From Ceratorhiza oryzae-sativae (lineage: Eukaryota; Basidiomycota; Agaricomycetes; Cantharellales; Ceratobasidiaceae): a DNA stretch of 64,000 nt. The notes beneath the pieces were generated by a model. The model saw nothing but the letters and a program-made list of their open reading frames with translations. It made no database searches and was not told the origin of the DNA. Every line of letters begins with the position of its first letter. Positions within the stretch are counted from its first letter, which is position 1. The DNA lies in the NCBI GenBank assembly GCA_030998015.1, contig JARWMV010000004.1, positions 62,001 through 126,000 on the forward strand. Reading direction: 5' to 3'. Position numbers and translations under genes: made by a program. Below are positions 24,201 through 34,699 of the stretch, piece by piece.

Positions 24201-24996
24201 CAAGTGGATAGTGAGATGGGATGAGGCATCGGAAATAAGATCGAGCCAGGAGCGTTCTCTTGGATTCGGGACCGGGACGTAGGCGAAGGCGGAAAGAGGG
24301 GGAGAGGTGGATGGGGTGGTGGTGAGCATGTGAAACAGAGACTGCTCGGGTTCAGGCCAGTCGGGAGTATCGTCCGGGTCGCCTATGATTCTGCCGTTCA
24401 GCTGCGCGACATCAGTACCTGACAAACACATTAAATGGCAAACAGCCCACATAATAGTTCATAGGCATCAACACCCCCAACGCAAATAGCGAGCAAGTCG
24501 AGAATAGGTAGAAGCTCATTTTAAAAAAATTAAGAAGCTGTGGGCGTTTCGTCATTTCTTGATCCTGTGACACCCAATCCAAACTAGATACTCACGACTG
24601 CGGCGTCCAACCCGACAGTCTGAAGAATCGTAAATTCTGAAGTTCGCCACGTTGGCATGATCCATGCGAAAAACGAGTTTTGGACGTGAGCCTCCTGCGG
24701 GGAGAAGCCTTTCCATTGACGTTAAAATGAATGAAAAAAACTGACAAGAGGGATAGACTCACCGACGAGCTTTGTCCTCGGCGCAAACAGGACAGGCCAT
24801 CGCGTGCGACACAGCGAGAACAAAATAAAGGAGCCGAGACCGATGCCGAATGAGAGTGTGAGCTGAGTCGTGAACCACGGTCCCTCGAATTTCTCTGCGC
24901 ACGTTCAGCATCGACTCGCTGTCTCAGACACACTGACTCACGCGATGGAGGGGTCCCGGGAATGTTGCCCGGTTCGTCAACGAGCCACTCGCTCAT
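21274..24996 (-). CDS. CSC1/OSCA-like (DUF221) stress-gated cation channel
   Basis: Minus-strand gene of a dozen or so exons, start ATG 24996 (MSEWLVDEPGNIPGTPPS), stop near 21274. Order of parts: N-terminal RSN1_TM helices (LTLSFGIGLGSFILFSLC; SFYLFSTCSLFALGVLMPMN); a large cytosolic PHM7-type region (LSSLELVHSIPARTVMCTRL, then FEATDLAFVTFEQTSSAV); the 7-TM DUF221 core (REFLVLCFMAALLGFWSVP, YFLFLLINVVFIFLLVSTY, GAVYPLAILVFVVTMIYSI, FGAIYFGVAYLVYKYK, LMWGLTLFQTFMTGIF); and a long acidic, disordered C-tail (DDSDWMGEDEESSDEGGS). Family members are plasma or internal membrane channels permeable to calcium and gated by osmotic or mechanical stress. Individual exons all show GT-AG borders; I did not reconcile every phase. 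The gene is divergent from the dehydrogenase remnant at 25184. Confidence 0.85.
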
Positions 24997-25183
24997 CGTC
25001 GTCGGCACACGGTCCGTGATGCATCGAGTAAGTAAGACTTAGTCAGCGAGACGGTCACGTGTGCCCTCGATCATTGCCCCTATCTCCTGATCACGGTGCT
25101 CCAGACTTGATCTGTGGGAAATGTGATTTTGACATGATATCTGCAGCCTCTGACGTTCGTCACCTCATAGTCTGGGACGGCCC

Positions 25184-25841
25184 ATGTCGAGAATCGAGTG
25201 CCATGGCTCTCGTTCTCTGAGCTCAGATCCAGCTGTCGATTACCTGGCTCGCTACTCTCCTCTTCCTCCGCCGCCACAGGTTGACCCATACGGCAAAACT
25301 GCGCTCGTCACAGAAGCGAATTCAGGCATCGGTTTTGCCGCGACTCGATCACTAGCGAGCATGGGCACCCGGGTCGTTCTAGTTTGTAGCAGCCAAAGAC
25401 AAGGGGCCGATGCGAAATAAAGAATCACCAAGAGCCCGGAAACGACTGAGTCGAGGTCGAGGTGGCGGATTTCGAAAAAATTGAAAGCGTGCATGCATTT
25501 GTCGAGAGATGGAAAGCAAGGCAACAGAAGACGATAGACACAATTACCAACAACGCGCGTGCGTTTTTCTCATTTATTTGGCTCTCTCATCCCAGTTTAC
25601 ATAAGTGTACTTACTATATTTAGGGTTGACCTATGCTCGCCTTACCAAAACCCAAAACAACCACGAATCCGCCTATCAACTCAACCACCTCTCCCACGTC
25701 CTCCTGACTTACTTGCTTCTCAACAACTCGTACCCGTCTCCCTCGTCTCGAATCATATCCGTCTCCGCCTTCCGATTCTTCCTTTCCACCCCTCTCGATG
25801 AACACACCACTTCTGCTGGGCACATTCTGGGTACGATGTAG
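25184..25841 (+). pseudogene. Short-chain dehydrogenase (retinol-dehydrogenase-like) remnant
   Basis: The N-terminal part reads VDPYGKTALVTEANSGIGFA: the cofactor loop TGxxxGIG has its first Gly replaced by Glu. It stops at 25418. In a different frame the protein continues as VADFEKIESVHAFVERWK and IDTITNNA to about 25552. A further block (25625-25841) reads ESAYQLNHLSHVLLTYLLL and IISVSAFRFFLSTPLDE, which is the central SDR region. The YxxxK active site and the whole C-terminal third are absent. Frame break, mutated glycine and missing catalytic part indicate a dead gene. Confidence 0.7.
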
Positions 25842-26045
25842 TGAGAAGTAGGAGGATGGGCGGCGTAGGATGTTACAAACCCCGTATTATACGTAGCAGT
25901 CTGCGAGAGCATGCCTGATTGTATGCGAAGCTCACTACACGGGCAAGCTGGATTTACGTTTGTCAAAAACCGCTACACACGTGATCAAATAGAGGTTTTA
26001 TTGGTTACTAGGGAGAGCATCCTCTAAGAAGACCACCTCGACGAA

Positions 26046-27185
26046 ATGTTTACGCTTCCTCCAGAAATTATTCAACTGATTGCGAGCTACTGCAATAGAA
26101 AAATGCCTCTTACTTTAGTAAACAAGTCCTTTTATCTCAATACGTTGCCTGTGCTCTACCGCGAGGTTTCCTTGGGCGGACGTAATACCCAAATTTTTTA
26201 CGACACCCTGCTCAATGCCTCACTAAATATTCGCGAATATCCGAATATAATAGAAATTACTGGCTACTACGAATCTGACAATCTTGAGGAACATGCGCAA
26301 GTGACAAAGGATTTGCTTATGCTCTTGCCTAACCTGGTTGACCTGACCTTGAACTTCCCGCAAGCCCTGGTCCGCCGGTTTCTAGCCAGTGAACAGTACC
26401 CTTTCAGCCTTCGCAGACTTGGCCTGACGGGGGTTTCGAATGAGGTTCTGACTACGTTGATACGTTCCCAGCCCCTGCTTGAAATGCTCGATCTTCAACA
26501 AGGCCCGAATTGGTTCGAAACACCGTTGCCAGAAAATTATCCACCATTGGCATCTGATATTGTACCAAGATTAAAGTCAATTCGTACGACCATCAGTGAT
26601 GTCCATCATATAATTCCATACCGACCAGTCTCGAATGTAGAGATTTTGGGTGCATTTGAAAGTCACCAAGTCCTTCTCTTGACTGAATCGCTGCAGGCAT
26701 GCACAGCTCCTCTGACTTCCCTACGAGTTGATTTGATTTGTAATCTCGATCGCTGGCATAGTGATCTATCTTCGTTTATATTCAAGATGGCCTTTGCGAA
26801 AAACTCGTTGCGCAACTTAAGGCTTATATTCAGCCCTGAGGATATCGGCAACAGGTTCTTGATAAGCCTTGATCGCTGGATACAGGTATGCGTGGGATAA
26901 ACGTTGTTTTGATTACTCACTAACTTTAGGCTGTTAAATTATTTGTATGAGCAGAGGTCATTAGACTTTCCACTGAGAATCAAGGATATTCAAATGAGCC
27001 TTGATGGGTTCACCTTTCTGGAATTGTTTGATTTGGGACATTCATTCTTCAAAGGGGTTGACATATCAACCTGGTATAGCACAACCATTCCTGAGTTATC
27101 TCAGTTCCAGGTGTGGAAAAATACTTGCCCCTGTCTGACAGAGGTCATAATATTCAATCTGGTTCTCAACTCTTGTACCTTGTGA
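26046..27185 (+). CDS. F-box-like/LRR protein (left flank of transposon nest)
   Basis: Two exons, 26046-26885 and 26955-27185, total 357 codons (356 residues). It begins MFTLPPEIIQLIASYCNRK with LTLVNKSFYLNTLPVLYREV, a short F-box-like start, followed by leucine-rich segments (LLPNLVDLTLNF, SLRRLGLTGVS, PLLEMLDLQ) and ends FTFLELFDLG, IPELSQFQVWKNTCPCL. The splice (acceptor at 26953-26954) is supported by the paralogue at 43229, which uses the same junction followed by the same RS dipeptide. From about 26905 the gene contains essentially no CpG, whereas its first exon is CpG-normal and the paralogue keeps CpG through its second exon. The gene is apparently still intact. Confidence 0.75.
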
Positions 27186-27448
27186 CTTTTCCCATGTTTG
27201 TAGTGTCCAGAGCATCATTATGCTGAGATTGGATTTGTACACATCTTGGTCTTCTCACACCCTCATATTACTGTTTCCTGGCTTTTGTTCCTCAGCATTT
27301 CTTGCTTAAATTCAATCCAATGGTCCTATAGGTATTCTCTTGGCTTTGACAGGAAACTACTATTGAAGCAAACAACACTATGTTAAAATGGTTTGACATA
27401 TGGATATGATTAATTCAACTGCACTCACTTTGTGGTTCCTGTTGACCC

Positions 27449-27972
27449 TGTCATGGCCTAGGCCATGAACACAAATTTATTCAAATTTATTATGATTTAT
27501 TTTATCTCTACTTTTCCACTTTTATGAACAAGTCCTGTTTATTCAGATATATGCATAGAATTATTGACTGAGTCATGTGACCTTGTTGTTGTTGACCATT
27601 GTTGATGTATTCTGGAATATTCTGTTGACATCACACCACTTCAGTATCATACAATTCCATTGAGCTTCCTATTACATATGTACTGCCTCATCCTTGAATA
27701 TATAAGGGAGAGTCTGAGAGCCTTAAGCCTCAGAACTTGACCTCCTGTCAATACCCACCTTCTACCTGAGTTGGTCACCAAGCCACTTAGTTTCTGCCCA
27801 GGCCTCTTAAGGTCAAGCACACCTCTATCACTCCTGTGTGTTGTTGCAACCTATCCCCTCACTGCATGTCCTCTTCTAGGCATTGCAGTCTAGATCCTTG
27901 GTGTTACAGCCTTTGGGTCTGCCATTGCCTCAACAGTGTTTGGCATTGTTGTTCAGGTTGTCAGCTCTGACA
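27449..27972 (+). mobile_element. Solo LTR, copy 1
   Basis: 524 bp beginning TGTCATGGCCTAGGCC and ending CTCTGACA, flanked by the perfect 5-bp target duplication GACCC at 27444-27448 and 27973-27977. It contains a TATATAAG box near 27699 followed by GGGAGAGTCTGAGAGCC, conserved in the other two copies, suggesting the LTR promoter. No internal retroelement sequence adjoins it, so it is a solo LTR from LTR-LTR recombination. Confidence 0.85.
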
Positions 27973-28245
27973 GACCCCAATGTTTTTGAGGCTCTAAATA
28001 CTTCTTTGATATTTCCCATTTGAGTTGCTGCAACCAAGGTATCCTACTCTGTGATTCAAGCTAAATACTTGGGACTTCAGTTAGAGTCTATTCACATGTG
28101 TTTGCTGGTGGGGGAATGAAGCTTAGCACAATATCACCTTGCCAGGGCATCCCTCACCACCTGGATGAATCTCCAGAGACAAGCCTGCCTGCTACTCAAA
28201 TGTGGTACCTCAGTCAGAAATCATTTGGTCAGCAGTGAGCTACTA

Positions 28246-28954
28246 CACTGCAAAAACTGTAGGTGTAATGAAACAGGGGGGTAGTGTAATTGGGGTAACA
28301 GCATGAAACTGCATGTTGTTACTCCATTAAACCTATCAGAGCTGACAACCTGAACAGTAATGCCTAACACTTGTGAGGCAAAGGCAGATCCAAGGGCTGT
28401 AACACCAAGGATCAAGACTGCAACATCTAAGAGGTGACACACAGTGAAGGGAAGGGGTGTGACAATGTGCAGGAGAGTATAGAGGGATGCTTGTGCTAAA
28501 GAGCACTGGGCAGGAACCATGTGGCTTGGTGACCAACACAGGTAGAAGGGACATTTTGACAGGAGGTTGAGTTCTAAGGCTTAAGGCTCTCAGACTCTCC
28601 CTTATATATTCACAGGTGAGGCTGTACATATGAAATGAGAAGCTATACAAAAGTCATATGATGCATAAAGCAGTGCCACATCATCAGAACATTCTGGAAT
28701 ACATCAACAGTGGTCAACAACAATAAGGTTACATGACTCAGTCAATAATTCTATGCATATATCTGATTAAATAGGACTTGTCCAAAACAGTAGAAAAATA
28801 GAGATAAAATAAATCATATAAAATCAGAATAAATTTGTGCTCATGGTCTAGGCCATGACAAAACCAGTGTCATTTGGCATAATGACACCATTAACCTAGC
28901 CCCTGTTTTCATTACACCTCATTATGCACACTGACACTTTCAGTTTTTGTAGTG
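28246..28954. mobile_element. MITE (TA-flanked) carrying a nested solo LTR
   Basis: Terminal inverted repeats CACTGCAAAAACTG (28246) and CAGTTTTTGTAGTG (ending 28954), flanked by TA on both sides (28244-28245 and 28955-28956). Inside each end a further inverted block of about 15 nt matches (TGTAATGAAA-CAGGGG against its complement near 28900). After removing the solo LTR at 28334-28860 and one copy of its AAACC duplication, the element is about 177 bp. TA flanks and short length fit a Tc1/mariner-related non-autonomous element; the superfamily is inferred. Confidence 0.7.
28334..28860 (-). mobile_element. Solo LTR, copy 2 (inverted)
   Basis: 527 bp, reverse complement of the copy at 27449. 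It starts TATCAGAGCTGACAACC and ends TAGGCCATGACA, with the perfect 5-bp duplication AAACC at 28329-28333 and 28861-28865. It sits inside the MITE at 28246-28954. Confidence 0.85.
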
Positions 28955-28956
28955 TA

Positions 28957-31319
28957 TAAGTAGAGCTGCATGTCTCCAGTGTTGGTTAGTAGGCACTATG
29001 ATTAGAGTAGCCTGTCAATCTTATACTGTCAAGAGCAAGACTTGTATTTGACAAGGAGGTCAAGTTTGTGAGGAGACCTTATTGAACTTGACCTGGTTTA
29101 TATACAATCTTCAAGCCACATCAAAACAAACACAACTATACTACAAGTCACATCACTTAAGTGATAGAAGCTGCTGCAGAGCTGTGGAATTTCACATCAA
29201 AGTTGATATACGTCTTGGTACACAGTCTGGAACATTCCATGAGTCACATGATACAGTTGTCCCATAAAAGGAAAGTGTGTTTTGAAAATGTTCTTAAAAA
29301 TTGTAATAATTTGAGAAAATATTATGTGATGAATATATGTGTGTCAGGTCATGACACACCCAGTACAGTGGGGGGATGTCAAGATGAAGCAATCTGGGGG
29401 GCCTGGAGCAGCTTCATGGCTGTATTTATACTCCTCTATGTACATGATCACATAAGCATACATGATTTGGTATCAATCAGCATGAATGCCAGATCAGTAA
29501 GCAAAGTGGAGGGAGTGAGTCAGCATGAATGGTGAATCAGTAAGCAGGTGATTGGAAGTTACTAATCCCTCTAGCCACATGACTAATGCACCATCAGTGG
29601 CTGACTGATGTGATCAGTGAGCCCCATTACTCATCCAAAATACAATATTAGTAAGATTTATAGTCATAGCCACCAGTTCCAGTCATGAGCCACCTTGGCT
29701 CATGACAATTCAAGTATGTACATGTATATTCTATGGCCTTTATGCACAAGACATAGGGGCCATCTCCCTGAAAGCCCCTGTCCCACATGAGGTAAGTACA
29801 TTCAGCAATATACAGCATCCCCACTCATGCCCTTCTGGCCCAAGCCCTGTTTAAGTTCCACAGAGACCTGGAGAGCCATATTTTCTTCCCAACTGGAAAT
29901 TAATAATCATTACCACAGCTCAACTTGGTTTACATTTACACTGTTTTCAGGCCAATTTATTTCATACAAGTGATGTCAAAGGATTGGCTCCCCTTCTGAG
30001 GAAAACCACAGACACATGGAATCTGCATGTGGTTGGTTTTGTCAAATCTAGGAAGTGAAACAGATGATCTGGATAGCTGTGCAGGTGAATCTGCAGTTGA
30101 TAAGCACACTCAGGTGGAATCCAGGTAACACAGCCACCTCATCTGCAAGTCAGCTGAATCTGGTAGTACTTGTATACATGAATTACACAATGGAATCTAC
30201 ATATGTTTCTCTAGCTTCTGAGCAATGTTGTCAAGGCTGGAGAGTAGTGGTGTCCCATACCAAGATCCTACTGCCATCTGGGCCTGAAATGACTGGGTAG
30301 ACATCTGATGTTGCAGATGGTTGACCATTAGTTGTCCACATGAGAACACTTGTTCAGCATCCAAGGAAGCTGCTCAATACTGGCTGTCAAGTACTGTAGT
30401 GTAGAGCAAGAAAAGACCTTGCTTACCATGCACCATAAGAAAGTCTAGTGCAAAACTGTTACAGGTCAGGGTACACTTGAATATCTAGAGCTTAAGAAAA
30501 TGTAGATATGTTAGTATACACCAATCGTACTCAATACTTCTTAGACTAGAGTAAGAAGGCTCAAAGTAGTTGCAATGCAATCAAGTAACACTCAAGGTAG
30601 TCTTAATCTTTCACAGTCTAAACTGACTAATTTATAGGTATAAAGAGCAAGACTACTATGGTCAGGTTCCCTTAGATATCTTAAATGTAGTTCAGCCCTA
30701 GTCGCTTGGACTAACTGATACTAATCTTAATACTAGACTTAAGCAATAGCTTATAGGATAGATGGTGGGCTGCCTAATGTGTGTACTTCCTCAGCTACTG
30801 GTACTTAGATTTCCTCTAATAGCTGGTACTTAATGTCATGCTCAATCAGGCTATATTGTATCCTTATATATCTCTGTATATAAGATACAATGACTCAGAC
30901 AGTATATAACTAATATGGTACTTTATTCCTCAGTACTAGTTATATAAGAAATCACACACAGACAAGACAAAAATAGAAAGAGAAAAGAAACCAATAACCA
31001 GTCTGGGTTGAGTAGAGGAGGGTAGGAGTGGTCTGGAAGGGCCTCAGAGGAGGTCCTTATATACCCTGAGGAGGGCATTCCAGAGCCAAATAGATGCATG
31101 CATGCCAGTGCAATCATCAAAAGAGGGTACTGCTATACTTGGGGTACACCCTAGCCCAGTATAGGATAAGAGTAAAGACAGGGTGTGGATGAAAGGCATT
31201 GATGCATCTGAGACCTGCTATTGGCTTGTAGATCATATTATCATAGTATATACATGTGATGAACAGAGGCTACATCTCAGTGAGTCATAAGGTGAGTCAG
31301 AGAAGCTTCTGGATCAATT
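28957..31319. other. Transposon-derived, unassigned CpG-poor sequence
   Basis: No coding region recognised. The part from about 29340 to 29706 contains GATCAGTAAGCAGG-type repeats and ends GGCTCATGACA, resembling the insertion at 35468-36168. A patch at about 30490-30960 is rich in short direct and inverted words (ACTTAG, AGTACT, TATATAA). The remainder looks like old degraded repeats. Confidence 0.5.
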
Positions 31320-31600
31320 TGGAAAGCTCTCGTGACTCACTGGAGTCATTAGATCTTGATTGATGGTCCAGTAAGATTCTAATGATCTTCGGACCGTTCC
31401 GGCGCGAGGATCCGGTGGATCGCGACGATCTTCGGGCAGCAGATACCGCCGAAGATTAGCTATCGATAGAGCATAAGATCGCTTTGATAGCGTAAGCGGT
31501 TGCCGAGATATGAGCGGTGCGATGTTGTAATCAAAATCTCCTGATAAGAGGAAATATTGCAACCTCTGTATCTCTCTGAGATCTTATCGTAAAAACTTAA
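31320..31600. other. CpG-rich islet in the CpG desert
   Basis: About 280 bp with some 25-30 CG dinucleotides, against near zero on both sides. On the minus strand 31562-31314 is open for 82 codons and includes SKRSYALSIANLRRYLLPED, but I recognise no family. It is either a recent insertion or a protected segment; no target duplication was found. Confidence 0.55.
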
Positions 31601-31750
31601 TAAAATATGCGTTGGAGAGCGGGAAATTTGTACTATTTAATGGAACGGAAAACAGTACAATTTGGAGTGCATACAAATTCAAGTATTTCACAATTTAATT
31701 ACAGAGGCATCGCTTGAGGTTGGCAGAGCAGACTAAAATAATAGAAAACA

Positions 31751-32914
31751 TTAGTGATCCATAACAAAAACAAGCAACATGAGGGCATTGGATAAGCCAA
31801 TCACTCCTCCAGACTGAGCAACAACAGTTGAGTTCTCAACATACATGCTCATATATTTGGTCATGGAGTTGTGTTCAAGTTGAGGTGGTGGTGCTGCTGA
31901 GGATGTGTGTCACTGTGTCCAAAAATTATCATTATTCTATGGTTTGTTCAGGGATTGTGAACTAGTTGTGTGCTGAACATAAGATGTAGATACTTACCAA
32001 AGGCTGGTGAGTTACAATTCTTTCAAGCTGTGATGGGTTTCATGCTATGAAGCAGTTGACAACTTGGCAATGAATATTGTTGACACCAAACTCAGAGTGC
32101 TCAGCAAACCATTTCAGTTTGTGGTCAGGGCACATGACTAGGTAGGAGAAGAACAAACTAAATATCAATGAACAAGATGGTGTATTTAGATTATACCTAC
32201 CAACAGCAATCAAGTAGATGTCCAACTGTTCTAGGATCACATCCATGTACTTATCCCAGATGAGTAAAGCAGCTTGGGCTGCCACCCAGGTGATGGGATG
32301 CAGACCTTGGTGTAGAATGTTGTTGCATACATTGTAAAGCCAAGAACAAAGGGTATGCATGATAGGAATAACTTCATGTATAAGAGGAACCTCTTTCTGG
32401 GAGAAGAGGTTTGTTGGCTCCTTGAATATCTACAAATATTAGTGATAAGCTTGTGCATATAGACACCAATTCAAAGTGCATACTGCTAATACTTGACAAA
32501 GCTTGTGAGCTAGGTCCCATTGCTCAGAGGTGAGAGCATACTGCCAAACCTTCAGCTCTGAATTATTTGTTAACAGCTGAACTTGAGTCTTGAAATGTAG
32601 GTGGCTTTTTAAAGCCATGTGATCAGTGTTCCAACAGGTTGCTATCTTTCAAGCAAGAAACTTGGCATTGCCCTTAACACTAACACTTGGGTCACTCTCC
32701 ACCAGCTGCTCAAACTCAACCATGAGTGATGTTGAATTGTGCACATGTTGTGCAAGCCCAGCCACCTGCACATAATAATGCTTGGTCAGGCAATTATATT
32801 CAAGTAGAGCAGATTGGATCACCTTTGTCATGATATGGCAAGCACAAGAAAGTTCATTGCTGCTGAGGTGCATGCCTGAGGCTGCCATAACTTGTAGTAC
32901 TTGTGTGCCAACCC
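31751..32914 (-). pseudogene. hAT transposase, C-terminal part (degraded)
   Basis: Minus-strand fragments in the order of a hAT transposase C-terminal half. First, 32888-32649 (LALLEYNC-like, HVHNSTSLMVEFEQL). Then the region around 32400-32260 reads FSQKEVPLIHEVIPIMHTL, and 32360-32190 reads ITWVAAQAALLIWDKYMD, matching the conserved helix before the hAT dimerisation region. Then VMCPDHKLKWFAEH at about 32135. A further open stretch ends at a stop at 31751. Frames change and exons are short, so it is decayed. It is separated from the rest of the same element by the solo LTR at 32915. Confidence 0.6.
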
Positions 32915-33439
32915 TGTCATGGCCTAGACCATGACCATGATTTTATTACAAATTTCAATCATTTTATTTATCACACATTTCTTTGTATTTTTGGACAAGT
33001 CCTGTCTATTCAGATATATGTGGTTTATTTACCTTGATGTCATGTGACCTTGTTGATTGTTGACTCAATGTTTGGTCTTGCCAGAAGGTTCTGTAATGAT
33101 GTGGCATAGTTACTTCTTATTGGTCCTGGTATTTGATATGTACTGCCTTGGCCATGAATATGTAAAGGGAGAGTCTGAGAGCCTTAAGCCCCAGAACTCG
33201 ACCTCCTGTTCTACCCTCTTTGTTGTCTACCCTCTAGGCCACCAAGCCAGAGGTCCCTTGCCCAGCTATCTTCATAGCAAGTGCACCCTTACTCTACCCT
33301 GCATCTCATTGCACCAAACCCCTTGCTCACTGTGTGTTCTACCCTAGATGTTGTGGTTTGACCTCCAGCTGTTATAGCCCATAGGTCTGCCATTGCCTCA
33401 TCAGCATTTGGCCTTAATCATGACAGTGTGGCCTTTACA
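32915..33439 (+). mobile_element. Solo LTR, copy 3 (inside hAT)
   Basis: 525 bp starting TGTCATGGCCTAGACC and ending GGCCTTTACA, with the perfect 5-bp duplication AACCC at 32910-32914 and 33440-33444. It shares the GGGAGAGTCTGAGAGCC block near 33165 with the other two copies, but its TATA-like word has decayed to TATGTAAA. It is inserted in the hAT transposase sequence. Confidence 0.85.
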
Positions 33440-33444
33440 AACCC

Positions 33445-33951
33445 CTTTAATAACTCCATTGTTGTGTTCAAGTTTGTCTGGGTCAACTTCTTCTATGGAG
33501 TTGTCAGGTTCTTGATTGGGGTCATTAGTATTGGGCACTGTAGTGTTTTGACCTGAACTTGATCCTCAAGCTTTAGAGCAACATGTTGTAAATAGTGACA
33601 TAAATGCCTAGGAGTAAAGAAAGCATTAGGTTATTCATGCAAAACCAGTGAAAGAATTATACCTTGGCCATAAGATTTAGAATAGGGTGAAGCAGTGGGT
33701 ACAAGCATTTGATCCCCCAAACAAAGGCACTAAATTGTGAAGATGCACAGAAAGTGTATCATTATTGCCAGCATTATCAGTGCAAATAGAGAGGGTCTTC
33801 TTGTATAAGCAACCTGTTACTACATGTATAGAATAAAATCAACCTACTTTTTTCTTCAATGCCAAAGCATTTGAGGCAGTCTTGTACATGCTTCACCAAG
33901 TAGTTGCCAGTATGTGCTTCAGTCAGCCTAAAGCAAGTGTGAGTACTAAGC
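33445..33951 (-). pseudogene. hAT transposase, middle part (degraded)
   Basis: Minus strand from an AG acceptor at about 33931: LTEAHTGNYLVKHVQDCLK then CFGIEEK, the hAT block that follows the catalytic-core strand. Next comes TDNAGNNDTLSVHLHNLV (about 33780-33730), matching the family's CDNASNN motif, and then a stop. It continues the N-terminal part found at 41891-42779; the LINE lies between them in an intron. Confidence 0.65.
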
Positions 33952-34699
33952 ATATGACTGAAGTATCTTTGGCAGGAGGATGACCACCAGCCTGAATTTG
34001 CAATTATGGCTTGCACCTCAGCTGAAAATCTCATTCTCTTTTCTAAGCTTTTTCCTCTATTCTTGTTATACACTTTCCTACTTGTCTATGCACTAGAAGA
34101 CTTTGGCATACTGTACAAATTTCCTGGGAATTTTCTGTGCCCCCCTGGAGCTGTGAACAATGAATATGTGAGGAGTGTTATGACCTGTCAAACAGACATA
34201 ACAGAGTAACTGAATATTTTACAGATTTATGGCATTTTTTTTCCTAAGCAGAACAAGCCATAAACAAGGTCACATGACCTTGGTGCTTAACCAGTGCTTA
34301 CAGTGGTTACCCTGAACTTGCTCCAGCATTTCTCTCCCTTGTTACTTGGAGTGAGGAGTGAGTTGTCACATGATCTTGGCACTTATGGCAGGATCACATG
34401 ACCTCAGTGCATACCCCTTGGACCTTGCGCAGCTCTATAAGATTTGGAGCCACACAAACTTAAGATAAACAATTACCTAACCCATAGTACTGTATATAAC
34501 CTGTACCTACTGCGGATTGTGCTTAAATAATACATCTGCAGCCACCACAGCCACAGGCGTATATAAGAAGGATAAAGCAAGACTGGACGCCTCAGCTTGC
34601 TTTATCTTGTCAACCACCATAGACCATAGCAAACACTGTAACTAGAAACACCCAATACATACTGCATAACACCAAACTGTCAACGCAGCCACTACTTAA

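Noticed and set aside
27449..28860. Copies 1 and 2 as the two LTRs of one element
   Set aside because: They are in opposite orientation and each has its own distinct target duplication.
32915..33425. Copy 3 LTR ending at CATGACA (33425)
   Set aside because: That end gives no target duplication; ending at 33439 gives a perfect AACCC match and the same length as the other copies.
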